Shown in pieces: positions 20,491 to 34,700 of a stretch of DNA of 64,000 nucleotides. The translations under genes were made by a program, and so were the position numbers. The first letter of the stretch is position 1, and each line of letters starts with the position of its first letter. Source of the DNA: Tipula vernalis (Eukaryota > Arthropoda > Insecta > Diptera > Tipulidae). The stretch spans positions 33,191,045 through 33,255,044 of the forward strand of contig OY282558.1 in NCBI GenBank assembly GCA_958295665.1. Reading direction: 5' to 3'. The notes below the pieces were generated by a model that saw only the letters and a list, made by a program, of their open reading frames with translations, had not been told where the DNA came from and ran no database searches.

Positions 20491-23400
20491 AAATGATAGG
20501 TCACGAGACCTGTAATTGCTATACCATACATTTAGTAGAAAGTTCGATTCGAAAAAAATCACCTTACTATAGCTCAGCCGATTCAGAGCTGTAAAAATCC
20601 GAAATCTGCAATTGTGCTCCGATTGCGGTTCTTGATACCTTAAATGATAGGTAACGGGACCTGTAATTGCTGTACCATAAATTTCGAAGAAAGTTCGATT
20701 CGAAGAAAATCACCTTACTATAGCTCAGCCGATTCAGAGCTGTGAAAATCCGAAATCTGCAATTGTGCTCCGATTGCGGTTCTTGATACCTTAAATGATA
20801 GGTAATGGGACCTGTAATTGCTGTACCATAAATTTCGAAGAAAGTTCGATTCGAAGAAAATCACCTTACTATAGCTCAGCCGATTCAGAGCTGTAAAAAT
20901 CCGAAATCTGCAATTGTGCTCCGATTGCGGTTCTTGATACCTCAAATGATAGGTCTCGGGACTTGTAATTGTTATGCCAAACCGCATTAAAATTGGTTGA
21001 TTATTTCCATACATTTCACAGAAAAATTGATTCGAAGAAAATCACCTTACTATAGCTCAGCCGATTCAGAGCTGTGAAAATCCGAAATCTGTAATTGTGC
21101 TCCGATTGCGGTTCTTAATACCTCAAATGATAGGTCTCAGGACTTGTAATTGTTATGCCAAACCGCATTAAAATTGGTTGATTATTTCCATACATTTCAC
21201 AGAAAAATCGATTCGAAGAAAATCACCTTACTATAGCTCAGCCGATTCAGAGCTGTGAAATTCCGAAATCTGCAATTGTGCTCCGATTGTGGTTCTTGAT
21301 ACCTTAAATGATATGTCACGAGACCTGTAATTGCTATACCATACATTTAGTAGAAAGTTCGATTCGAAGAAAATCACCTTACTATAGCTCAGCCGATTCA
21401 GAGCTGTGAAAATCCGAAATCTGCAATTGTGCTCCGATTGCGGTTCTTGATACCTTAAATGATAGGTAACGGGACCTGTAATTGCTGTTCCATAAATTTC
21501 GTAGAAAGTTCGATTCGAAGAAAATCACCTTACTATAGCTCAGCCGATTCAGAGCTGTAAAAATCCGAAATCTGCAATTGTGCTCCGATTGCGGTTCTTG
21601 ATACCTCAAATGATAGGTCTCGGGACTTGTAATTGTTATGCCAAACCGCATTAAAATTGGTTGATTATTTCCATACATTTCACAGAAAAATCGATTCGAA
21701 GAAAATCACCTTACTATAGCTCAGCCGATTCAGAGCTGTGAAATTCCGAAATCTGCAATTGTGCTCCGATTGCGGTTCTTGATACCTTAAATGATAGGTA
21801 ATGGGACCTGTAATTGCTGTACCATAAATTTCGAAGAAAGTTCGATTCGAAGAAAATCACCTTACTATAGCTCAGCCGATTCAGAGCTGTGAAAATCCGA
21901 AATCTGCAATTGTGCTCCGATTGCGGTTCTTGATACCTTAAATGATAGGTAACGGGACCCGTAATTGCTGTACCATAAATTTCGAAGAAAGTTCGATTCG
22001 AAGAAAATCACCTTACTATAGCTCAGCCGATTCAGAGCTGTAAAAATCTGAAATCTGCAATTGTGCTCCGATTGCGGTTCTTGATACCTCAAATGACAGG
22101 TCACGAGACCTGTAATTGCTATACCATAAATTTCGAAGCAAGTTCGATTCGAAAAAAATCACCTTACTATAGCTCAGCCGATTCAGAGCTGTAAAAATCC
22201 GAAATCTGCAATTGTGCTCTGATTGCGGTTCTTGATACCTTAAATGATAGGTAACGGGACCTGTAATTGCTGTACCATAAATTTCGTAGAAAGTTCGATT
22301 CGAAGAAAATCACCTTACTATAGCTCAGCCGATTCAGAGCTGTGAAAATCCGAAATCTGCAATTGTGCTCCGATTGCGGTTCTTGATACCTCAAATGATA
22401 GGTCTCGGGACTTGTAATTGTTATGCCAAACCGCATTAAAATTGGTTGATTATTTCCATACATTTCACAGAAAAATCGATTCGAAGAAAATCACCTTACT
22501 ATAGCTCAGCCGATTCAGAGCTGTGAAATTCCGAAATCTGCAATTGTGCTCCGATTGCGGTTCTTGATACCTTAAATGATAGGTCACGAGACCTGTAATT
22601 GCTATACCATACATTTCGTAGAAAGTTCGATTCGAAGAAAATCACCTTACTATAGCTCAGCCGATTCAGAGCTGTGAAAATCCGAAATCTGCAATTGTGC
22701 TCCGATTGCGGTTCTTGATACCGTAAATGATATGTCACGAGACCTGTAATTGCTATACCATACATTTAGTAGAAAGTTCGATTCGAAGAAAATCACCTTA
22801 CTATAGCTCAGCCGATTCAGAGCTGTAAAAATCCGAAATCTGCAATTGTGCTCCGATTGCGGTTCTTGATACCTCAAATGATAGGTCTCGGGACTTGTAA
22901 TTGTTATGCCAAACCGCATTAAAATTGGTTGATTATTTCCATACATTTCACAGAAAAATCGATTCGAAGAAAATCACCTTACTATAGCTCAGCCGATTCA
23001 GAGCTGTGAAATTCCGAAATCTGCAATTGTGCTCCGATTGCGGTTCTTGATATCTTAAATGATAGGTAACGGGACCTGTAATTGCTGTACCATAAATTTC
23101 GAAGAAAGTTCGATTCGAAGAAAATCACCTTACTATAGCTCAGCCGATTCAGAGCTGTGAAATTCCGAAATCTGCAATTGTGCTCTGATTGCGGTTCTTG
23201 ATACCTTAAATGATAGGTCACGAGACCTGTAATTGCTATACCATACATTTCGTAGAAAGTTCGATTCGAAGAAAATCACCTTACTATAGCTCAGCCGATT
23301 CAGAGCTGTGAAAATCCGAAATCTGCAATTGTGCTCTGATTGCGGTTCTTGATACCTTAAATTATAGGTCACGAGACCTATAATTGCTATACCATACATT

Positions 23401-24569
23401 TCGTAGAAAAATCGATTCGAAGAAAATCACCTTACTATAGCTCAGCCGATTCAGAGCTGTGAAAATCCGAAATCTGCAATTGTGCTCCGATTGCGGTTCT
23501 TGATACATCAAATGATAGGTCTCGGAACTTGTAATTGTTATGCCAAACCGCATTAAATTGGTTGATTATTTCCATACATTTCACAGAAAAATCGATTCGA
23601 AGAAAATCACCTTACTATAGCTCAGCCGATTCAGAGCTGTGAAATTCCGAAATCTGCAATTGTGATCCGATTGCGGTTCTTGATACCTTAAATGATAGGT
23701 AACGGGACCTGTAATTGCTGTACCATAAATTTTGTAGAAAGTTCGATTCGAAGAAAATCACCTTACTATAGCTCAGCCGATTCAGAGCTGTAAAAATCCG
23801 AAATCTGCAATTGTGCTCCGATTGCGGTTCTTGATACCACAAATGATAGGTCTCGGGACTTGTAATTGTTATGCCAAACCGCATTAAATTTGGTTGATTA
23901 TTTCCATAAATTTCACAGAAAAATCGATTCGAAGAAAATCACCTTACTATAGCTCAGCCGATTCAGAGCTGTGAAATTCCGAAATCTGCAATTGTGCTCC
24001 GATTACGGTTCTTGATACCTTAAATGATATGTCACGAGACCTGTAATTGCTATACCATACATTTCGTAGAAAGTTCGATTCGAAGAAAATCACCTTACTA
24101 TAGCTCAGCCGATTCAGAGCTGTAAAAATCCGAAATCTGCAATTGTGCTCTGATTGCGGTTCTTGATACCTTAAATGATAGGTCACGAGACCTGTAATTG
24201 CTATACCATACATTTCGTAGAAAGTTCGATTCGAAGAAAATCACCTTACTATAGCTCAGCCGATTCAGAGCTGTGAAATTCCGAAATCTGCAATTGTGCT
24301 CCGATTGCGGTTCTTGATACCTCAAATGATATGTCACGAGACCTGTAATTGCTATACCATACATTTCGTAGAAAGTTCGATTCGAAGAAAATCACCTTAC
24401 TATAGCTCAGCCGATTCAGAGCTGTGAAAATCCGAAATCTGCAATTGTGCTCTGATTGCGGTTCTTGATACCTTAAATGATAGGTCACGAGACCTGTAAT
24501 TGCTATACCATACATTTCGTAGAAAGTTCGATTCGAAGAAAATCACCTTACTATAGCTCAGCCGATTCA

Positions 24570-26361
24570 GAGCTGTGAAATTCCGAAATCTGCAATTGTG
24601 CTCCGATTACGGTTCTTGATACCTCAAATGATAGGTCTCGGGACTTGTAATTGTTATGCCAAACCGCATTAAAATTGGTTGATTATTTCCATACATTTCA
24701 CAGAAAAATCGATTCGAAGAAAATCACCTTACTATAGCTCAGCCGATTCAGAGCTGTGAAATTCCGAAATCTGCAATTGTGCTCCGATTGCGGTTCTTGA
24801 TACCTTAAATGATAGGTCACGAGACCTGTAATTGCTATACCATACATTTCGTAGAAAGTTCGATTCGAAGAAAATCACCTTACTATAGCTCAGCCGATTC
24901 AGAGCTGTGATAATCCGAAATCTGCAATTGTGCTCCGATTACGGTTCTTGATACCTCAAATGATAGGTCTCGGGACTTGTAATTGTTATGCCAAACCGCA
25001 TTAAAATTGGTTGATTATTTCCATACATTTCACAGAAAAATCGATTCGAAGAAAATCACCTTACTATAGCTCAGCCGATTCAGAGCTGTGAAATTCCGAA
25101 ATCTGCAATTGTGCTCCGATTGCGGTTCTTGATACCTTAAATGATAGGTCACGAGACCTGTAATTGCTATACCATACATTTCGTAGAAAGTTCGATTCGA
25201 AGAAAATCACCTTACTATAGCTCAGCCGATTCAGAGCTGTGATAATCCGAAATCTGCAATTGTGCTCCGATTACGGTTCTTGATACCTCAAATGATAGGT
25301 CTCGGGACTTGTAATTGTTATGCCAAACCGCATTAAAATTGGTTGATTATTTCCATACATTTCACAGAAAAATCGATTCGAAGAAAATCACCTTACTATA
25401 GCTCAGCCGATTCAGAGCTGTGAAATTCCGAAATCTGCAATTGTGATCCGATTGCGGTTCTTGATACCTTAAATGATAGGTCACGAGACCTGTAATTGCT
25501 ATACCATACATTTCGTAGAAAGTTCGATTCGAAGAAAATCACCTTACTATAGCTCAGCCGATTCAGAGCTGTAAAAATCCGAAATCTGCAATTGTGCTCC
25601 GATTACGGTTCTTGATACCTCAAATGATAGGTCTCGGGACTTGTAATTGTTATGCCAAACCGCATTAAAATTGGTTGATTATTTCCATACATTTCACAGA
25701 AAAATCGATTCGAAGAAAATCACCTTACTATAGCTCAGCCGATTCAGAGCTGTGAAATTCCGAAATCTGCAATTGTGCTCCGATTGCGGTTCTTGATACC
25801 TTAAATGATAGGTCACGAGACCTGTAATTGCTATACCATACATTTCGTAGAAAGTTCGATTCGAAGAAAATCACCTTACTATAGCTCAGCCGATTCAGAG
25901 CTGTGAAAATCCGAAATCTGCAATTGTGCTCCGATTGCGGTCCTTGATACCTTAAATGATAGGTAACGGGACTTGTAATTGCTGTACCATAAATTTCGTA
26001 GAAAGTTCGATTCGAAGAAAATCACCTTACTATAGCTCAGCCGATTCAGAGCTGTGAAAATCCGAAATCTGCAATTGTGCTCCGATTGCGGTCCTTGATA
26101 CCTTAAATGATAGGTAACGGGACTTGTAATTGCTGTACCATAAATTTCGAAGAAAGTTCGATTCGAAGAAAATCACCTTACTATAGCTCAGCCGATTCAG
26201 AGCTGTAAAAATCCGAAATCTGCAATTGTGCTCTGATTGCGGTTCTTGTTACCTCAAATGATAGATCTCGGGACTTGTAATTGTTATGCCAAACCGCATT
26301 AAAATTGGTTGATTATTTCCATACATTTCACAGAAAAATCGATTCGAAGAAAATCACCTTA
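24570..26361 (+). repeat. Satellite block of regular 332-bp dimers with the GATTACGG variant
   Basis: The 332-bp period is regular here and L monomers carry GATTACGG in place of GATTGCGG. At 24909 and 25241 the L monomer also has GATAATCCG, marking two recent copies of the same dimer. Confidence 0.7.
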
Positions 26362-29300
26362 CTATAGCTCAGCCGATTCAGAGCTGTGAAATTCCGAAAT
26401 CTGCAATTGTGCTCCGATTGCGGTTCTTGATACCTTAAATGATATGTCACGAGACCTGTAATTGCTATACCATACATTTAGTAGAAAGTTCGATTCGAAG
26501 AAAATCACCTTACTATAGCTCAGCCGATTCAGAGCTGTGAAATTCCGAAATCTGCAATTGTGCTCCGATTGCGGTTCTTGATACCTTAAATGATATGTCA
26601 CGAGACCTGTAATTGCTATACCATACATTTAGTAGAAAGTTCGATTCGAAGAAAATCACCTTACTATAGCTCAGCCGATTCAGAGCTGTAAAAATCCGAA
26701 ATCTGCAATTGTGCTCCGATTGCGGTTCTTGATACCTTAAATGATAGGTCACGAGACCTGTAATTGCTATACCATACATTTCGTAGAAAGTTCGATTCGA
26801 AGAAAATCACCTTACTATAGCTCAGCCGATTCAGAGCTGTGAAAATCCGAAATCTGCAATTGTGCTCCGATTGCGGTCCTTGATACCTTAAATGATAGGT
26901 AACGGGACTTGTAATTGCTGTACCATAAATTTCGAAGAAAGTTCGATTCGAAGAAAATCACCTTACTATAGCTCAGCCGATTCAGAGCTGTAAAAATCTG
27001 AAATCTGCAATTGTGCTCCGATTGCGGTTCTTGATACCTCAAATGACAGGTCACGAGACCTGTAATTGCTGTACCATAAATTTCGAAGAAAGTTCGATTC
27101 GAAGAAAATCACCTTACTATAGCTCAGCCGATTCAGAGCTGTAAAAATCTGAAATCTGCAATTGTGCTCCGATTGCGGTTCTTGATACCTCAAATGACAG
27201 GTCACGAGACCTGTAATTGCTATACCATAAATTTCGAAGCAAGTTCGATTCGAAGAAAATCACCTTACTATAGCTCAGCCGATTCAGAGCTGTAAAAATC
27301 CGAAATCTGCAATTGTGCTCTGATTGCGGTTCTTGATACCTTAAATGATAGGTAACGGGACCTGTAATTGCTGTACCATAAATTTCGTAGAAAGTTCGAT
27401 TCGAAGAAAATCACCTTACTATAGCTCAGCCGATTCAGAGCTGTGAAAATCCGAAATCTGCAATTGTGCTCCGATTGCGGTTCTTGATACCTTAAATGAT
27501 AGGTCACGAGACCTGTAATTGCTATACCATACATTTCGTAGAAAGTTCGATTCGAAGAAAATCACCTTACTATAGCTCAGCCGATTCAGAGCTGTGAAAT
27601 TCCGAAATCTGCAATTGTGCTCCGATTGCGGTTCTTGATACCGTAAATGATATGTCACGAGACCTGTAATTGCTATACCATACATTTAGTAGAAAGTTCG
27701 ATTCGAAGAAAATCACCTTACTATAGCTCAGCCGATTCAGAGCTGTAAAAATCCGAAATCTGCAATTGTGCTCCGATTGCGGTTCTTGATACCTCAAATG
27801 ATAGGTCTCGGGACTTGTAATTGTTATGCCAAACCGCATTAAAATTGGTTGATTATTTCCATACATTTCACAGAAAAATCGATTCGAAGAAAATCACCTT
27901 ACTATAGCTCAGCCGATTCAGAGCTGTGAAATTCCGAAATCTGCAATTGTGCTCCGATTGCGGTTCTTGATACCTCAAATGATAGGTATCGGGACTTGTA
28001 ATTGTTATGCCAAACCGCATTAAAATTGGTTGATTATTTCCATACATTTCACAGAAAAATCGATTCGAAGAAAATCACCTTACTATAGCTCAGCCGATTC
28101 AGAGCTGTGAAATTCCGAAATCTGCAATTGTGCTCCGATTGCGGTTCTTGATATCTTAAATGATAGGTAACGGGACCTGTAATTGCTGTACCATAAATTT
28201 CGAAGAAAGTTCGATTCGAAGAAAATCACCTTACTATAGCTCAGCCGATTCAGAGCTGTGAAAATCCGAAATCTGCAATTGTGCTCCGATTGCGGTTCTT
28301 GATACCACAAATGATAGGTCTCGGGACTTGTAATTGTTATGCCAAACCGCATTAAAATTGGTTGATTATTTCCATACATTTCACAGAAAAATCGATTCGA
28401 AGAAAATCACCTTACTATAGCTCAGCCGATTCAGAGCTGTGAAATTCCGAAATCTGCAATTGTGCTCCGATTACGGTTCTTGATATCTTAAATGATATGT
28501 CACGAGACCTGTAATTGCTATACCATACATTTCGTAGAAAGTTCGATTCGAAGAAAATCACCTTACTATAGCTCAGCCGATTCAGAGCTGTGAAATTCCG
28601 AAATCTGCAATTGTGCTCCGATTGCGGTTCTTGATACCTTAAATGATATGTCACGAGACCTGTAATTGCTATACCATACATTTAGTAGAAAGTTCGATTC
28701 GAAGAAAATCACCTTACTATAGCTCAGCCGATTCAGAGCTGTGAAAATCCGAAATCTGCAATTGTGCTCTGATTGCGGTTCTTGATACCTTAAATTATAG
28801 GTCACGAGACCTATAATTGCTATACCATACATTTCGTAGAAAGTTCGATTCGAAGAAAATCACCTTACTATAGCTCAGCCGATTCAGAGCTGTGAAAATC
28901 CGAAATCTGCAATTGTGCTCCGATTACGGTTCTTGATACCTCAAATGATAGGTCTCGGAACTTGTAATTGTTATGCCAAACCGCATTAAATTGGTTGATT
29001 ATTTCCATACATTTCACAGAAAAATCGATTCGAAGAAAATCACCTTACTATAGCTCAGCCGATTCAGAGCTGTGAAATTCCGAAATCTGCAATTGTGATC
29101 CGATTGCGGTTCTTGATACCTTAAATGATAGGTAACGGGACCTGTAATTGCTGTACCATAAATTTTGTAGAAAGTTCGATTCGAAGAAAATCACCTTACT
29201 ATAGCTCAGCCGATTCAGAGCTGTAAAAATCCGAAATCTGCAATTGTGCTCCGATTGCGGTTCTTGATACCACAAATGATAGGTCTCGGGACTTGTAATT

Positions 29301-31764
29301 GTTATGCCAAACCGCATTAAATTTGGTTGATTATTTCCATACATTTCACAGAAAAATCGATTCGAAGAAAATCACCTTACTATAGCTCAGCCGATTCAGA
29401 GCTGTGAAATTCCGAAATCTGCAATTGTGCTCCGATTACGGTTCTTGATATCTTAAATGATATGTCACGAGACCTGTAATTGCTATACCATACATTTCGT
29501 AGAAAGTTCGATTCGAAGAAAATCACCTTACTATAGCTCAGCCGATTCAGAGCTGTGAAATTCCGAAATCTGCAATTGTGCTCCGATTGCGGTTCTTGAT
29601 ACCTTAAATGATATGTCACGAGACCTGTAATTGCTATACCATACATTTAGTAGAAAGTTCGATTCGAAGAAAATCACCTTACTATAGCTCAGCCGATTCA
29701 GAGCTGTGAAATTCCGAAATCTGCAATTGTGCTCCGATTACGGTTCTTGATACCTTAAATGATATGTCACGAGACCTGTAATTGCTATACCATACATTTC
29801 GTAGAAAGTTCGATTCGAAGAAAATCACCTTACTATAGCTCAGCCGATTCAGAGCTGTAAAAATCCGAAATCTGCAATTGTGCTCTGATTGCGGTTCTTG
29901 ATACCTTAAATGATAGGTCACGAGACCTGTAATTGCTATACCATACATTTCGTAGAAAGTTCGATTTGAAGAAAATCACCTTACTATAGCTCAGCCGATT
30001 CAGAGCTGTGAAATTCCGAAATCTGCAATTGTGCTCCGATTACGGTTCTTGATACCTCAAATGATAGGTCTCGGGACTTGTAATTGTTATGCCAAACCGC
30101 ATTAAAATTGGTTGATTATTTCCATACATTTCACAGAAAAATCGATTCGAAGAAAATCACCTTACTATAGCTCAGCCGATTCAGAGCTGTGAAATTCCAA
30201 AATCTGCAATTGTGCTCCGATTGCGGTTCTTGATACCTTAAATGATATGTCACGAGACCTGTAATTGCTATACCATACATTTAGTAGAATGTTCGATTCG
30301 AAGAAAATCACCTTACTATAGCTCAGCCGATTCAGAGCTGTAAAAATCCGAAATCTGCAATTGTGCTCCGATTGCGGTTCTTGATACCTTAAATGATAGG
30401 TCACGAGACCTGTAATTGCTATACCATACATTTCGTAGAAAGTTCGATTCGAAGAAAATCACCTTACTATAGCTCAGCCGATTCAGAGCTGTGAAAATCC
30501 GAAATCTGCAATTGTGCTCCGATTGCGGTCCTTGATACCTTATATGATAGGTAACGGGACTTGTAATTGCTGTACCATAAATTTCGAAGAAAGTTCGATT
30601 CGAAGAAAATCACCTTACTATAGCTCAGCCGATTCAGAGCTGTAAAAATCCGAAATCTGCAATTGTGCTCTGATTGCGGTTCTTGATACCTCAAATGATA
30701 GATCTCGGGACTTGTAATTGTTATGCCAAACCGCATTAAAATTGGTTGATTATTTCCATACATTTCACAGAAAAATCGATTCGAAGAAAATCACCTTACT
30801 ATAGCTCAGCCGATTCAGAGCTGTGAAATTCCGAAATCTGCAATTGTGATCCGATTGCGGTTCTTGATACCTTAAATGATAGGTCACGAGACCTGTAATT
30901 GCTATACCATACATTTCGTAGAAAGTTCGATTCGAAGAAAATCACCTTACTATAGCTCAGCCGATTCAGAGCTGTAAAAATCCGAAATCTGCAATTGTGC
31001 TCCGATTACGGTTCTTGATACCTCAAATGATAGGTCTCGGGACTTGTAATTGTTATGCCAAACCGCATTAAAATTGGTTGATTATTTCCATACATTTCAC
31101 AGAAAAATCGATTCGAAGAAAATCACCTTACTATAGCTCAGCCGATTCAGAGCTGTGAAATTCCGAAATCTGCAATTGTGATCCGATTGCGGTTCTTGAT
31201 ACCTTAAATGATAGGTCACGAGACCTGTAATTGCTATACCACACATTTCGTAGAAAGTTCGATTCGAAGAAAATCACCTTACTATAGCTCAGCCGATTCA
31301 GAGCTGTAAAAATCCGAAATCTGCAATTGTGCTCCGATTACGGTTCTTGATACCTCAAATGATAGGTCTCGGGACTTGTAATTGTTATGCCAAACCGCAT
31401 TAAAATTGGTTGATTATTTCCATACATTTCACAGAAAAATCGATTCGAAGAAAATCACCTTACTATAGCTCAGCCGATTCAGAGCTGTGAAATTCCGAAA
31501 TCTGCAATTGTGCTCCGATTGCGGTTCTTGATACCTTAAATGATAGGTCACGAGACCTGTAATTGCTATACCATACATTTCGTAGAAAGTTCGATTCGAA
31601 GAAAATCACCTTACTATAGCTCAGCCGATTCAGAGCTGTGAAAATCCGAAATCTGCAATTGTGCTCCGATTGCGGTCCTTGATACCTTAAATGATAGGTA
31701 ACGGGACTTGTAATTGCTGTACCATAAATTTCGTAGAAAGTTCGATTCGAAGAAAATCACCTTA

Positions 31765-34700
31765 CTATAGCTCAGCCGATTCAGAGCTGTGAAAATCCGA
31801 AATCTGCAATTGTGCTCCGATTGCGGTCCTTGATACCTTAAATGATAGGTAACGGGACTTGTAATTGCTGTACCATAAATTTCGAAGAAAGTTCGATTCG
31901 AAGAAAATCACCTTACTATAGCTCAGCCGATTCAGAGCTGTAAAAATCCGAAATCTGCAATTGTGCTCTGATTGCGGTTCTTGATACCTCAAATGATAGA
32001 TCTCGGGACTTGTAATTGTTATGCCAAACCGCATTAAAATTGGTTGATTATTTCCATACATTTCACAGAAAAATCGATTCGAAGAAAATCACCTTACTAT
32101 AGCTCAGCCGATTCAGAGCTGTGAAATTCCGAAATCTGCAATTGTGATCCGATTGCGGTTCTTGATACCTTAAATGATAGGTCACGAGACCTGTAATTGC
32201 TATACCATACATTTCGTAGAAAGTTCGATTCGAAGAAAATCACCTTACTATAGCTCAGCCGATTCAGAGCTGTAAAAATCCGAAATCTGCAATTGTGCTC
32301 CGATTACGGTTCTTGATACCTCAAATGATAGGTCTCGGGACTTTTAATTGTTATGCCAAACCGCATTAAAATTGGTTGATTATTTCCATACATTTCACAG
32401 AAAAATTGATTCGAAGAAAATCACCTTACTATAGCTCAGCCGATTCAGAGCTGTGAAATTCCGAAATCTGCAATTGTGCTCCGATTGCGGTTCTTGATAC
32501 CTTAAATGATATGTCACGAGACCTGTAATTGCTATACCATACATTTAGTAGAAAGTTCGATTCGAAGAAAATCACCTTACTATAGCTCAGCCGATTCAGA
32601 GCTGTGAAATTCCGAAATCTGCAATTGTGCTCCGATTGCGGTTCTTGATACCTTAAATGATATGTCACGAGACCTGTAATTGCTATACCATACATTTAGT
32701 AGAAAGTTCGATTCGAAGAAAATCACCTTACTATAGCTCAGCCGATTCAGAGCTGTAAAAATCCGAAATCTGCAATTGTGCTCCGATTGCGGTTCTTGAT
32801 ACCTTAAATGATAGGTCACGAGACCTGTAATTGCTATACCATACATTTCGTAGAAAGTTCGATTCGAAGAAAATCACCTTACTATAGCTCAGCCGATTCA
32901 GAGCTGTGAAAATCCGAAATCTGCAATTGTGCTCCGATTGCGGTCCTTGATACCTTAAATGATAGGTAACGGGACTTGTAATTGCTGTACCATAAATTTC
33001 GAAGAAAGTTCGATTCGAAGAAAATCACCTTACTATAGCTCAGCCGATTCAGAGCTGTAAAAATCCGAAATCTGCAATTGTGCTCTGATTGCGGTTCTTG
33101 ATACCTCAAATGATAGATCTCGGGACTTGTAATTGTTATGCCAAACCGCATTAAAATTGGTTGATAATTTCCATACATTTCACAGAAAAATCGATTCGAA
33201 GAAAATCACCTTACTATAGCTCAGCCGATTCAGAGCTGTGAAATTCCGAAATCTGCAATTGTGATCCGATTGCGGTTCTTGATACCTTAAATGATAGGTC
33301 ACGAGACCTGTAATTGCTATACCATACATTTCGTAAAAAGTTCGATTCGAAGAAAATCACCTTACTATAGCTCAGCCGATTCAGAGCTGTGAAAATCCGA
33401 AATCTGCAATTGTGCTCCGATTGCGGTCCTTGATACCTTAAATGATAGGTAACGGGACTTTTAATTGCTGTACCATAAATTTCGTAGAAAGTTCGATTCG
33501 AAGAAAATCACCTTACTATAGCTCAGCCGATTCAGAGCTGTGAAAATCCGAAATCTGCAATTGTGCTCCGATTGCGGTCCTTGATACCTTAAATGATAGG
33601 TAACGGGACTTGTAATTGCTGTACCATAAATTTCGAAGAAAGTTCGATTCGAAGAAAATCACCTTACTATAGCTCAGCCGATTCAGAGCTGTAAAAATCC
33701 GAAATCTGCAATTGTGCTCCGATTACGGTTCTTGATACCTCAAATGATAGGTCTCGGGACTTGTAATTGTTATGCCAAACCGCATTAAAATTGGTTGATT
33801 ATTTCCATACATTTCACAGAAAAATCGATTCGAAGAAAATCACCTTACTATAGCTCAGCCGATTCAGAGCTGTGAAATTCCGAAATCTGCAATTGTGCTC
33901 CGATTGCGGTTCTTGATACCTTAAATGATAGGTCACGAGACCTGTAATTGCTATACCATACATTTCGTAGAAAGTTCGATTCGAAGAAAATCACCTTACT
34001 ATAGCTCAGCCGATTCAGAGCTGTGAAAATCCGAAATCTGCAATTGTGCTCCGATTGCGGTCCTTGATACCTTAAATGATAGGTAACGGGACTTTTAATT
34101 GCTGTACCATAAATTTCGTAGAAAGTTCGATTCGAAGAAAATCACCTTACTATAGCTCAGCCGATTCAGAGCTGTGAAAATCCGAAATCTGCAATTGTGC
34201 TCCGATTGCGGTCCTTGATACCTTAAATGATAGGTAACGGGACTTGTAATTGCTGTACCATAAATTTCGTAGAAAGTTCGATTCGAAGAAAATCACCTTA
34301 CTATAGCTCAGCCGATTCAGAGCTGTGAAAATCCGAAATCTGCAATTGTGCTCCGATTGCGGTCCTTGATACCTTAAATGATAGGTAACGGGACTTGTAA
34401 TTGCTGTACCATAAATTTCGAAGAAAGTTCGATTCGAAGAAAATCACCTTACTATAGCTCAGCCGATTCAGAGCTGTAAAAATCCGAAATCTGCAATTGT
34501 GCTCTGATTGCGGTTCTTGATACCTCAAATGATAGATCTCGGGACTTGTAATTGTTATGCCAAACCGCATTAAAATTGGTTGATTATTTCCATACATTTC
34601 ACAGAAAAATCGATTCGAAGAAAATCACCTTACTATAGCTCAGCCGATTCAGAGCTGTGAAATTCCGAAATCTGCAATTGTGATCCGATTGCGGTTCTTG

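Larger units (their letters stand above)
11713..24569 (+). repeat. Satellite core, mixed region with irregular S and L order
   Basis: Core-type monomers in a variable order, with runs of S monomers between isolated L monomers and several S subtypes. One subtype has ATATGTCACGAG and TTTAGTAG, another has AGGTAACGGG and AAATTTCGAAG, another has AGGTCACGAG and TTTCGTAG. Local duplications are visible. For example, the CTCCGTTTGCGG, GGGACCCGTAATTG and GATTCAAAGAAAATC trio near 17328-17410 recurs 1872 bp later. Confidence 0.85.
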
